Positions 1-5,676 of a stretch of 8,524 nucleotides of DNA are shown here, one piece after another (position 1 is the first letter of the stretch; every line of letters begins with the position of its first letter). The notes below the pieces were generated by a model. That model had not been told where the DNA came from, did not search any database, and was given only the letters and a program-made list of their open reading frames with translations. Both the position numbers and the translations under genes were made by a program. Source of the DNA: Thermoleophilaceae bacterium (GTDB lineage: Bacteria > Actinomycetota > Thermoleophilia > Solirubrobacterales > Thermoleophilaceae). The stretch lies in assembly GCA_013696425.1 (NCBI GenBank), contig JACCYP010000110.1, positions 1 through 8,524 of the forward strand, given 5' to 3'.

Positions 1-428
1 TCCTCCACAGTGTCCACCGGCTCCGTGGTGCCCGGCACGATCGGCACGCCGGCCTCCTTCATGAGCTCGCGGGCGCGTGTCTTCGAGCCCATCGCGTCGA
101 TCGCGTCGGCGGGCGGCCCGATGAACACGACGCCGGCCTCCTGGCACGCGCGGGCGAAGGGGGCGTTCTCGGCGAGGAAGCCGTAGCCGGGGTGCACGGC
201 CTCGGCCCCGGACTCCTTGACGACGGCGAGGATCTTCTCGACGTTCAGGTAGCTTTCGGCCGCTGGGCCGGGGCCGAGCAGGAAGGCCTCGTCGGCGCGG
301 CGCACGAACGGGGCGTCGCGATCGGGCTCTGAGTACACGGCCACGGATCCGACGCCGAGCTCTTCGAGCGCGCGCATGATTCGGATCGCGATCTCACCGC
401 GATTTGCGACCAGGACCTTGGAGAACAT
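1..428 (-). CDS. accC: Biotin carboxylase subunit of an acyl-CoA (acetyl-/propionyl-CoA) carboxylase, N-terminal part, runs off left edge
   Basis: Catalyses ATP-dependent carboxylation of biotin on a carrier domain, the first half-reaction of acetyl- or propionyl-CoA carboxylase. Only about 142 residues are inside the window. They match the biotin carboxylase N-terminal domain and the beginning of the ATP-grasp domain: LVANRGEIAIR at 6-16, HPGYGFLAEN at 79-88, FIGP at 102-105, and MGSKTRARELM from 113, with Lys117 at the usual ATP-binding lysine position. The ATG at 428 is the only possible start in this frame, because a stop lies at 477-479 with no ATG, GTG or TTG between. There is no Shine-Dalgarno at normal distance, but a TATTCT box (443-438) lies 9 nt upstream. 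Whether the full protein also carries a biotin carrier domain (actinobacterial AccA type), or is a pyruvate carboxylase, cannot be seen here. The family is certain; the substrate is not. Confidence 0.93.
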   Translation of the reverse strand, partial: MFSKVLVANRGEIAIRIMRALEELGVGSVAVYSEPDRDAPFVRRADEAFLLGPGPAAESYLNVEKILAVVKESGAEAVHPGYGFLAENAPFARACQEAGVVFIGPPADAIDAMGSKTRARELMKEAGVPIVPGTTEPVDTVE

Positions 429-480
429 CGGGGCGGGAGAATAGCTCCGCGGGCATCCATGCCCGCGTCTGGTTGGTCAT
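394..480 (-). CDS. Possible 28-codon upstream ORF overlapping the accC start
   Basis: The small ORF starts with ATG at 480 and has an ideal Shine-Dalgarno (GGAGG, plus-strand 486-490) 5 nt upstream, better than that of most genes here. It encodes 28 residues beginning MTNQTRAWMPAELFSRPD and stops at 394-396, 35 nt inside accC in another frame. The Shine-Dalgarno and AUG sit in the loop and 3' arm of the 479-499 hairpin. It could be a leader ORF whose translation affects accC. It could equally be chance in GC-rich DNA, since its second part is only another frame of accC. No homologue is recognised. It would matter only on transcripts reading in from the Tim44-like gene, not on a transcript started at the 438-443 box. 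Confidence 0.22.
   Translation of the reverse strand: MTNQTRAWMPAELFSRPDVLQGPGRKSR
438..443 (-). promoter_or_regulatory. Candidate -10 box (TATTCT) for accC
   Basis: The minus strand reads TATTCT and then nine bases to the accC ATG at 428. It fits the TANNNT pattern of sigma70-type -10 elements and stands out in a GC-rich stretch. A transcript would start about 3 nt before the ATG, giving a leaderless or nearly leaderless mRNA, which agrees with the absence of a Shine-Dalgarno. No -35 consensus is visible; that region is occupied by the 448-467 palindrome. Confidence 0.35.
448..467. repeat. Perfect inverted repeat (9-bp arms, 2-nt loop) upstream of accC
   Basis: Arms CGCGGGCAT and ATGCCCGCG are separated by CC. 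The palindrome lies 4 nt upstream of the putative accC -10 box, over the expected -35 region. It could be a transcript hairpin following the Tim44-like gene or an operator. The 2-nt loop is too tight for all pairs to form in RNA. No T-run follows on either strand. Confidence 0.45.
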
Positions 481-499
481 GGCGGCCTCCGGCCGCCAT
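479..499 (-). terminator. Hairpin just after the Tim44-like gene; possible T-less terminator
   Basis: A perfect inverted repeat with 9-bp arms (ATGGCGGCC / GGCCGCCAT) and a 3-nt loop begins 11 nt beyond the stop of the Tim44-like gene. It has no T-tract, so a classical intrinsic terminator is not shown, but GC-rich actinobacteria often have strong hairpins without U-tails at gene ends. It also covers the Shine-Dalgarno and AUG of the small ORF at 480. Its arms closely resemble those of the palindrome at 1870-1895. Confidence 0.4.
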
Positions 500-509
500 T
501 GATGCGTTG

Positions 510-1850
510 CTACTGGGCGGCGGGTGCCCGCGCCGCGGCGAGCTGCCAGGGGTTCGCGTCCGGGCCGGACAGCGAGAGCGTCCAGCGCTCGGTGAATGTG
601 GTCTCCGAGTCCTGGCTGCCGGCGAGCACGGCTGCCGTGGCCCGGTCCTGGATGTAGCGCCGGCCGGTGACCGTCACGTCGACGGCCATCTCGGCCGGGT
701 CGGCATTGCCGTCGATCGCCGCGATCCTGACCTGGTCGACCCGCGGGCCGCGCACCACGAGGCGTCGCGCATGTGAGTCGTCGCCGGGGTAGAGCAGCTC
801 GGTCACGGCCGCGGCGCTCGCGAGCGCCTCGAGCGGCGCGTCCTCTCCGTCGACCGCCTCCGACCACGCCGCCACCGCGCGGCGCACGGCGGTCTCGAGC
901 ACGTCGGGCCCGAAGCGGGGGTCGGCGAGGGAGAGGTCGAGCGCCTGCGCGCGGGCATCGCCATCGAAGTCGAAGTCGATCAGGTCGGCGGTCTTGAACC
1001 CCTCGAGCGGCTTGTCCGATGCCGCGAGCTCCATCACGGAGTCGCCGCGCAGCTTCTGCTCGTCGGCGTCGGGGCGGGCGACGATCTCGCCCTCGAGGTG
1101 GTGGTCGCCCTCGGCCTGCTGCTCGGTCGAGTGGACATACCAGGAGCCGTCCTCTCGCTTGGCGAGCGTCCAGTACTCGCACAGCGTGGTCGAGCGGTCG
1201 GTGTCGCCCGACTTCATGAGCGCGTGACCGTTCCTGTCCACCACCCAGTCGTCGAGGGTCGCCTCGATCCGCACCACCGCGCGGTCCTCGCGGTCGGCGG
1301 TGCGGTTGATCAGGCCTACGTACTCGACCTGCGGATCCGAGGTGACCTTCACGCGGTTGTGCCAGCCCTTCGAGGCGAAGTCGTCGAGCCGGAGCTTCCA
1401 TTCCTTCCAGATCTCGGGCGACACGAGGTGCTGGAGCTTCTCGTGGTCGCGGGCGTCCCACGCCACCTGGCACTCCTCGAAGAGCTGGGATGCCGTGTCG
1501 CTCACGTGCGCGTGATCGAACGCGGCGTCGTCCTCGGCGGCCTCGGCCGCGTGGTGGCGGACCGTCGCCACGCGGGCGCGCTTGCGGGCGCGGTACTTCA
1601 TCGACGCCACGAAGCCGGCGCCGAAGACGAAGATCACGATGGCCCCGATGATCAGCGGGAACACCCACCACGGGCCACTCGTGCCGCCGCTGCCGCTGCC
1701 ACCGAAGCCACCGCCGCTCGAGCCGCCGCCGCCGCTGAAGCCGCCTCCACCACCACCGCCGCCGCCGCCGAAGCCGGAGGAGCCTCCGCCTGCCGCGCCG
1801 TAGGCACTCGCGGGGATCAGCAGGAGCAGGAGGGCTGCGAAACGCGTCAC
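510..1850 (-). CDS. Membrane-anchored Tim44-like domain protein with Gly-rich N-terminal segment
   Basis: A 446-residue protein starting at a GTG. A signal-peptide-like segment (residues 1-18, MTRF then Leu-rich, ending ASAYGA) is followed by a Gly/Ser-rich low-complexity stretch (about 20-58, with ten glycines in a row). One membrane helix lies at about 60-83, followed by a very basic stretch (KYRARKRAR), so the C-terminal part is probably cytoplasmic by the positive-inside rule. Residues about 117-250 look like a Tim44/NTF2-like domain (W-x-A-R-D...L..L.SPE.W..W...EYWTL....GSWYV). Residues about 320-440 look like a second, diverged copy ending ERWTL...PWQL. The molecular role of bacterial Tim44-like proteins is generally unclear; membrane-associated binding or assembly is the usual guess. 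It lies after cysN on the same strand, with 117 nt and a hairpin between, so it probably has its own promoter and is not obviously a sulfur gene. There is no Shine-Dalgarno, but a TACCCT box lies 7 nt upstream. Confidence 0.8.
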   Translation of the reverse strand: MTRFAALLLLLIPASAYGAAGGGSSGFGGGGGGGGGGFSGGGGSSGGGFGGSGSGGTSGPWWVFPLIIGAIVIFVFGAGFVASMKYRARKRARVATVRHHAAEAAEDDAAFDHAHVSDTASQLFEECQVAWDARDHEKLQHLVSPEIWKEWKLRLDDFASKGWHNRVKVTSDPQVEYVGLINRTADREDRAVVRIEATLDDWVVDRNGHALMKSGDTDRSTTLCEYWTLAKREDGSWYVHSTEQQAEGDHHLEGEIVARPDADEQKLRGDSVMELAASDKPLEGFKTADLIDFDFDGDARAQALDLSLADPRFGPDVLETAVRRAVAAWSEAVDGEDAPLEALASAAAVTELLYPGDDSHARRLVVRGPRVDQVRIAAIDGNADPAEMAVDVTVTGRRYIQDRATAAVLAGSQDSETTFTERWTLSLSGPDANPWQLAAARAPAAQ

Positions 1851-1857
1851 TCCAGCG

Positions 1858-1863
1858 AGGGTA
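1858..1863 (-). promoter_or_regulatory. Candidate -10 box (TACCCT) for the Tim44-like gene
   Basis: The minus strand reads TACCCT, seven bases before the GTG start at 1850. This would put the transcript start at or within a base or two of the start codon, giving a leaderless mRNA, consistent with the missing Shine-Dalgarno. The TANNNT pattern is loose, and no -35 is recognisable. Confidence 0.28.
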
Positions 1864-1869
1864 CAACGA

Positions 1870-1895
1870 CGATGGGCGCCCGTAGGCGCCCATCG
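1870..1895 (-). terminator. Strong perfect hairpin between cysN and the Tim44-like gene; terminator or operator
   Basis: Perfect inverted repeat with 11-bp arms (CGATGGGCGCC / GGCGCCCATCG) and a CGTA loop, 72 nt beyond the cysN stop and 19 nt before the Tim44-like start. On the minus strand it is followed by TCGTTGT, a weak T-rich tail. It most likely ends the sulfate-reduction transcript. Because it lies 6 nt upstream of a possible -10 box, it could also be an operator. Confidence 0.5.
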
Positions 1896-1967
1896 GTCCT
1901 GCTCATCCTGTCTGGAGCGACCTAGCCCGCGGCCTTCACCAGGTTCACACGCCCGAAGCCTCTCGCC

Positions 1968-3260
1968 TCAGGCCACCATGCCGGCGCCGACGGTGTGATT
2001 GGTGCTCTCGTCGATGAGGATGAAGCTGCCCGTGCCGCGGTTCGTCACGTAGGGATCCGCCACCAGCGGGCTCGATAGGCGCAGCTCGACCGTGCCCATG
2101 TCGTTCAGGCCGAGCTCGTCCGCGTCGTCGTCGTGGTCGAGTGTCTCGACGTCGAGCCGGCAGCACACGTCCTCGACCACGGCGCGCACGGACTTGGTGG
2201 CGAGCTTCACCGCGAGCTTCGCGCCCGCGCGAAGCGGGGCGTCGTCCATCCAGCACACGGTGGCCCGCAGCGCGCGCGTGGCCTCGGGGGCGGCGTCGGC
2301 GTGGGCGATCATGTCGCCGCGCGAGACGGCGACGTCGTCCTCGAGCAGGAGCGTGACCGACATCGGGGGGAATGCGGCCTTGGCCTCGCCGTCGAAGGTG
2401 TCGATGGCCGCGATGTGGGTGCGTTTGCCCGACGGGAGCACCACCACCTCCTCGCCCGGCCTGAACACGCCGCTCGCAACCTGACCCGCGTAGCCGCGGT
2501 AGTCGTGATGGGAGTCGGACATCGGCCGGATCACGTACTGGACCGGGAAGCGGCCGTCCACGAGGTTGCGGTCGCGCGAGACGTCCACGCGCTCGAGGTG
2601 GTCGAGCAACGCCGGGCCGGGGTACCAGGGCGCGGCCTCGGAGAGGTCGACCACGTTGTCACCGTTGAGGGCCGAGATCGGGATGAAGGTGATGTCCGGC
2701 ACCTCGAGCTTCTCCGCAACGTTCTGGAAGTCGGCCTTCACGCTCTTGAACACCGACTCGTCCCAGTCCACGAGGTCCATCTTGTTCACGCACACCACCA
2801 GGTGGTGGATGCCGAGCAGCGAGGAGATCGAGGCGTGGCGGCGCGACTGCGAGGTCACACCGTTGCGCGCGTCGATCAGGACCACCGACAGGTCGGCCGT
2901 GGACGCGCCGGTGACCATGTTGCGCGTGTACTGCTCGTGGCCCGGGGTGTCGGCGATGATGAACCGCCGCTTCGGCGTCGCGAAGTAGCGGTAGGCGACG
3001 TCGATCGTGATGCCCTGCTCGCGCTCGGCGCGCAGGCCGTCGGTCAGGAGCGCGAGGTTCACGTACCCGTCGCCGCGGCGCTTGCTTGTCTCGGTCACGT
3101 GCTCGAGCTGGTCCTCGAACACGAGCTTGGAGTCGAACAGCAACCGCCCGATCAGGGTCGACTTGCCGTCGTCCACCGAGCCGGCGGTGGCGAGGCGCAG
3201 AAGATCCGGTGCGCCGGCCTCGGGGTTGGCGGCCCCGTGCCCGTTAGAAGTAGCCGACAC
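1968..3260 (-). CDS. cysN: Sulfate adenylyltransferase, GTPase subunit (ATP sulfurylase large subunit)
   Basis: The GTPase partner of CysD; it couples GTP hydrolysis to formation of adenosine 5'-phosphosulfate (APS) from ATP and sulfate in the cytoplasm. The 430 residues carry all translation-factor-type G motifs: GSVDDGKST (27-35), the switch region AEREQGITIDVAYRYF (78-93), DTPGH (104-108), NKMD (159-162) and SAL (196-198). Beta-barrel domains follow from about 235. The protein ends NHTVGAGMVA as ordinary CysN does, without the APS kinase (CysC) domain of NodQ-type fusions. I chose the GTG at 3260, which overlaps cysD by 17 nt, because a GGAGG lies 9 nt upstream inside cysD and residues from about 18 onward match the family. 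It is the last gene of the operon; a strong hairpin follows at 1870-1895. Confidence 0.95.
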   Translation of the reverse strand: MSATSNGHGAANPEAGAPDLLRLATAGSVDDGKSTLIGRLLFDSKLVFEDQLEHVTETSKRRGDGYVNLALLTDGLRAEREQGITIDVAYRYFATPKRRFIIADTPGHEQYTRNMVTGASTADLSVVLIDARNGVTSQSRRHASISSLLGIHHLVVCVNKMDLVDWDESVFKSVKADFQNVAEKLEVPDITFIPISALNGDNVVDLSEAAPWYPGPALLDHLERVDVSRDRNLVDGRFPVQYVIRPMSDSHHDYRGYAGQVASGVFRPGEEVVVLPSGKRTHIAAIDTFDGEAKAAFPPMSVTLLLEDDVAVSRGDMIAHADAAPEATRALRATVCWMDDAPLRAGAKLAVKLATKSVRAVVEDVCCRLDVETLDHDDDADELGLNDMGTVELRLSSPLVADPYVTNRGTGSFILIDESTNHTVGAGMVA

Positions 3261-4149
3261 GCTTGCGGTCCTCCATGGCGGCCTCGGAGGCGCGGTCGTC
3301 GGCGCGCGTCTCGCCGCGCTCGGTGATGCGCGTGGCGGCGATCTCGCCCACCACCTCGTCGATGCTCGCCGCGGTCGACTCGACGCCCCCCGTCACCGCC
3401 ATGTCGCCCACCGTCCGGTAGCGCACGGACGCGGTGAAGGTCTTCTCGCCCTCCTGGAGCGCGACGAAGTCCGAGGCGGCGAGCAGCATCCCGTCACGGC
3501 GGAACACCTCGCGCTCGTGCGCGAAGTAGATCGAGGGCACCTCGAGCTCCTCGGCCTGGATGTAGCTCCACACGTCGAGCTCGGTCCAGTTCGAGATCGG
3601 GAACACGCGCACGTGCTCGCCCTTGCGCACGCGGCCGTTGTAGATGTTCCACAGCTCGGGCCGCTGTTCCTTGGGATCCCACTGGCCGAAGTCGTCGCGG
3701 AAGGAGAAGATGCGCTCCTTCGCACGGGCGCGCTCCTCGTCGCGGCGCGCGCCGCCGAACGCGGCGTCGAAGCCGTGCTTCTCGATCCCGTCGAGCAGGG
3801 TTGTGGTCTGGAGCTGGTTGCGCGAGGCGCGCGGTCCGGTCTCCTCCTTCACCCGGCCCTGGTCGATCGACTCCTGCACCGACGCCACGATCAGCTCCTC
3901 CCCGAGCTCCGCCACACGCCGGTCGCGGTAGTCGATGACCTCCGGGAAGTTGTGGCCCGTGTCGATGTGCATGAGCGGGAACGGGAAGCGCCCGGGGCGG
4001 AAGGCCTTCTCGGCCAGGCGCAGGAGCACGATCGAGTCCTTCCCGCCGGAGAACAGCAGCACCGGCCGCTCGAGCTCGGCGGCCACCTCGCGCATGATGT
4101 GGATGCCCTCGGCCTCGAGCTGGCGCAGCTCGTCGAGCTTGTAGTTCAT
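3244..4149 (-). CDS. cysD: Sulfate adenylyltransferase, catalytic subunit (ATP sulfurylase small subunit)
   Basis: Adenylates sulfate to APS together with CysN. It has 301 residues, close to the usual length of about 300. The PP-loop SGGKDS is at 34-39, followed by HIDTGHNFPEV (about 61-71), FGGARRDEE, and the family's typical ending RKRVGYF. The ATG at 4149 overlaps the permease stop (ATGA). A GGAGGG Shine-Dalgarno (plus strand 4156-4161) lies 6 nt upstream, and the encoded beginning MNYKLDELRQLEAEGIHIMREV is canonical. Upstream in-frame codons fall inside the permease and are not used. The gene is coupled to the permease upstream and cysN downstream. Confidence 0.96.
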   Translation of the reverse strand: MNYKLDELRQLEAEGIHIMREVAAELERPVLLFSGGKDSIVLLRLAEKAFRPGRFPFPLMHIDTGHNFPEVIDYRDRRVAELGEELIVASVQESIDQGRVKEETGPRASRNQLQTTTLLDGIEKHGFDAAFGGARRDEERARAKERIFSFRDDFGQWDPKEQRPELWNIYNGRVRKGEHVRVFPISNWTELDVWSYIQAEELEVPSIYFAHEREVFRRDGMLLAASDFVALQEGEKTFTASVRYRTVGDMAVTGGVESTAASIDEVVGEIAATRITERGETRADDRASEAAMEDRKRVGYF

Positions 4150-5051
4150 CCGGAGCCCTCCGGAGCGGGCGCCGTGAGGGCCGGCAGTCCGGCGCGGCGG
4201 CGCACGATGAGCCAGGCGGTCAGCCCCATCAAGATGGGCGCGCCGATGATCACCGGCGCCGGCACCTCGACCCCCGCCTTCGACAGGACCCCGAGGGCGG
4301 AGCCGAGCAGCACGCAGCCGAGGGCGGGACGCAGTGCACCGGGAGAGACCTTCGTGATCAGCGCGGTGCCGATCACCACTCCCGGCACCGAGCCGAGCAG
4401 GATGTTGCCCATCAGCACGAAGTCGACGTTGCCGGTGGCCCAGCTCGCAAGTCCCGCGACCCACAGCAGAAGGGCGGCGTGGAATACGTCGGTGCCCACC
4501 ACGCGGTGGGGGGTGAGGCGGAACACGAGGATCAGGGCGAGGCCTATGAGTGCCCCGCTGCCCACCGAGGTCATGCCGAGGATGAAGCCGAGCACGCTCC
4601 CGATGGCGACCGCCGCCACCTTCGTACCGCGCGTTAGCTCGACCGTATGGCGCTCGCGGGCCACGAGCTTCTGCAGAAAGAGCGCACGGAAGAAGACGGT
4701 GACAGAGACGATCAGCAGGGCGATCGCGATGCCGTAGAGCAGGACCGAGTCGAAGTTGGTGACCGACTCCTGCAGGCGGTCGACGGTGAAGACGCCCACG
4801 AGCGCGCCCGGGAGGCTGCCCACGGCGAGCCAGATCGAGACGCCGACGTCAACCGTGCCCTTGCGAAAATGCCGCCAGCCGCCGACGGTCTTCGTGATGG
4901 CGCCGTAGGCAAGGTCGGTCCCGATCGCCACCACCGGCTGGACGCCCGCGAAGATCACGAGCAGCGGCGTCATCAGCGAGCCGCCTCCGATGCCGGTCAG
5001 CCCGATGAGCACGCCAACCCCGAGGCCGAAGGCAATGACCAGCGGGTCCAT
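4146..5051 (-). CDS. TauE/SafE (DUF81) family membrane permease, probable sulfate or sulfite transporter
   Basis: A 301-residue integral membrane protein with about eight hydrophobic segments. It shows the family's internal duplication: GLTGIGGG (17-24) corresponds to GMTSVGSG (159-166), and VAIGTDLAYG (41-50) corresponds to VVGTDVFHAA (184-193), each repeat followed by a short G-x-VD segment. A hydrophilic loop (about 123-145) separates the halves. Members export sulfite or sulfoacetate, or import sulfur oxyanions and other small anions, so homology alone does not give the direction. Its place between cysH and cysD, 4 nt after cysH and overlapping cysD by ATGA, strongly suggests moving sulfate or sulfite for this pathway. 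I infer uptake of sulfate as the simplest role, since no ABC-type sulfate transporter is visible; relief of sulfite excess is the alternative. The ATG at 5051 was chosen over an in-frame ATG at 5114 that would add a non-membrane extension inside cysH. Confidence 0.9.
   Translation of the reverse strand: MDPLVIAFGLGVGVLIGLTGIGGGSLMTPLLVIFAGVQPVVAIGTDLAYGAITKTVGGWRHFRKGTVDVGVSIWLAVGSLPGALVGVFTVDRLQESVTNFDSVLLYGIAIALLIVSVTVFFRALFLQKLVARERHTVELTRGTKVAAVAIGSVLGFILGMTSVGSGALIGLALILVFRLTPHRVVGTDVFHAALLLWVAGLASWATGNVDFVLMGNILLGSVPGVVIGTALITKVSPGALRPALGCVLLGSALGVLSKAGVEVPAPVIIGAPILMGLTAWLIVRRRAGLPALTAPAPEGSG
4150..4163 (-). promoter_or_regulatory. Ribosome binding site of cysD inside a small hairpin
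   Basis: The minus strand upstream of the cysD ATG carries GGAGGG (4161-4156). It lies within the perfect inverted repeat CCGGAG-GG-CTCCGG (4163-4150), which could fold and hide the site. The site is inside the last codons of the permease gene, so ribosomes finishing that gene would open it. This would favour translational coupling of the two genes. Confidence 0.4.
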
Positions 5052-5055
5052 GAAC

Positions 5056-5676
5056 TCAGGCGTCGCCGTGCAGTCCGCACTCGGTCTTGTCCGAGCCCGC
5101 CCACCGGCCCTCACGGCCGCTGCCGGGAAGTGTGCAGGGCGCGCAGCCGATCGAGGCGTAGCCCTGGTCGTGGAGAGAGTTGTGGGGAAGATCGTGTTCC
5201 GCGATGTAGCCCCAGATCTCCTTCTCGGTCCAGTCGGCCAGCGGCGCTGCGCGCCAGAGGCCGTTGCGCTCGTCCCAGCCGATCGGCTCGATGTCGGTAC
5301 GCGTCGGCGCCTGCTCCTTGCGCAGGCCGGTCATCCAGGCGTCGAGCCCGTCGAGTGCCTGCTCGAGCGCGGCGATCTTCTGCGCCGAGCAGCAGTTCTC
5401 GGGGCCGGTCCAGGGGCGCCCGTCGGGGGACAGCGCGTCGTAGACCTCGACCTTCACCCCATAGCGCTGCTCGACCGCGCGCCAGGTGTCGCGTGTCTCG
5501 TCGAAGAGCACGCCGGTGTCGATCGTGAACACACGCGCCTTCGGCTCCGCGCGCAGCAGGATGTCGAGCAGGACCGTCTCCTCCTTCTGGAAGGAGCAGG
5601 CGAGGGCCAGGGAGGGATGGAAGCGCTCGAGCGCCTCTGCCACGACGTCCTCGGCGGTCTGGGTCAGACCGCGCAC
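5056..5676 (-). CDS. cysH: Adenosine 5'-phosphosulfate (APS) reductase, thioredoxin-dependent, [4Fe-4S] type
   Basis: Reduces activated sulfate to sulfite, using thioredoxin or a similar thiol. The 206 residues have SFQKEE (28-33), IDTG (52-55), GLRKEQ (117-122), and the catalytic cysteine in the C-terminal ECGLH motif (199-203, Cys200). The pair Cys95-Cys96 and the CxxC at Cys178/Cys181 form the CC...CxxC signature of the iron-sulfur cluster that marks APS reductases rather than PAPS reductases. This agrees with the absence of an APS kinase. The GTG start at 5676 overlaps the sulfite reductase gene by 13 nt and has a GAGGG just upstream. The permease gene follows after 4 nt. Confidence 0.94.
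   Translation of the reverse strand: MRGLTQTAEDVVAEALERFHPSLALACSFQKEETVLLDILLRAEPKARVFTIDTGVLFDETRDTWRAVEQRYGVKVEVYDALSPDGRPWTGPENCCSAQKIAALEQALDGLDAWMTGLRKEQAPTRTDIEPIGWDERNGLWRAAPLADWTEKEIWGYIAEHDLPHNSLHDQGYASIGCAPCTLPGSGREGRWAGSDKTECGLHGDA

Noticed and set aside
1681..1800. Triplet-rich GCC/ACC stretch as a possible repeat array or frameshift site
   Set aside because: It encodes the Gly/Ser-rich segment of the Tim44-like protein in frame, using mixed glycine codons, and both sides stay in the same frame.
394..1893. Minus-strand 499-codon frame overlapping the Tim44-like gene
   Set aside because: Arg-rich shadow in another frame. The 510-1850 frame has a signal peptide, a membrane helix and domain motifs. 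Only its last 28 codons are considered separately, as a possible small ORF.
1922..1967. Tail reading GFGRVNLVKAAG then stop, after cysN in another frame, like the end of a subtilase
   Set aside because: Only about a dozen residues. The same frame further upstream is meaningless sequence inside cysN, so there is no evidence of a gene remnant.
3007..4737. Very long plus-strand open frame (576 codons), and other long plus-strand frames at 2133-3326, 5964-7700, 4647-5528 and 1098-1925
   Set aside because: They are antisense to clear cysN, cysD, cysH, sulfite reductase and Tim44-like genes. Their products are low-complexity Arg/Ala/His/Val-rich sequences with no recognisable family, as expected in high-GC DNA.
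5052..5114. Permease starting at the in-frame ATG at 5114
   Set aside because: It would overlap cysH by 59 nt and add a charged extension before the first membrane helix. The family normally begins at the helix, as with ATG 5051.
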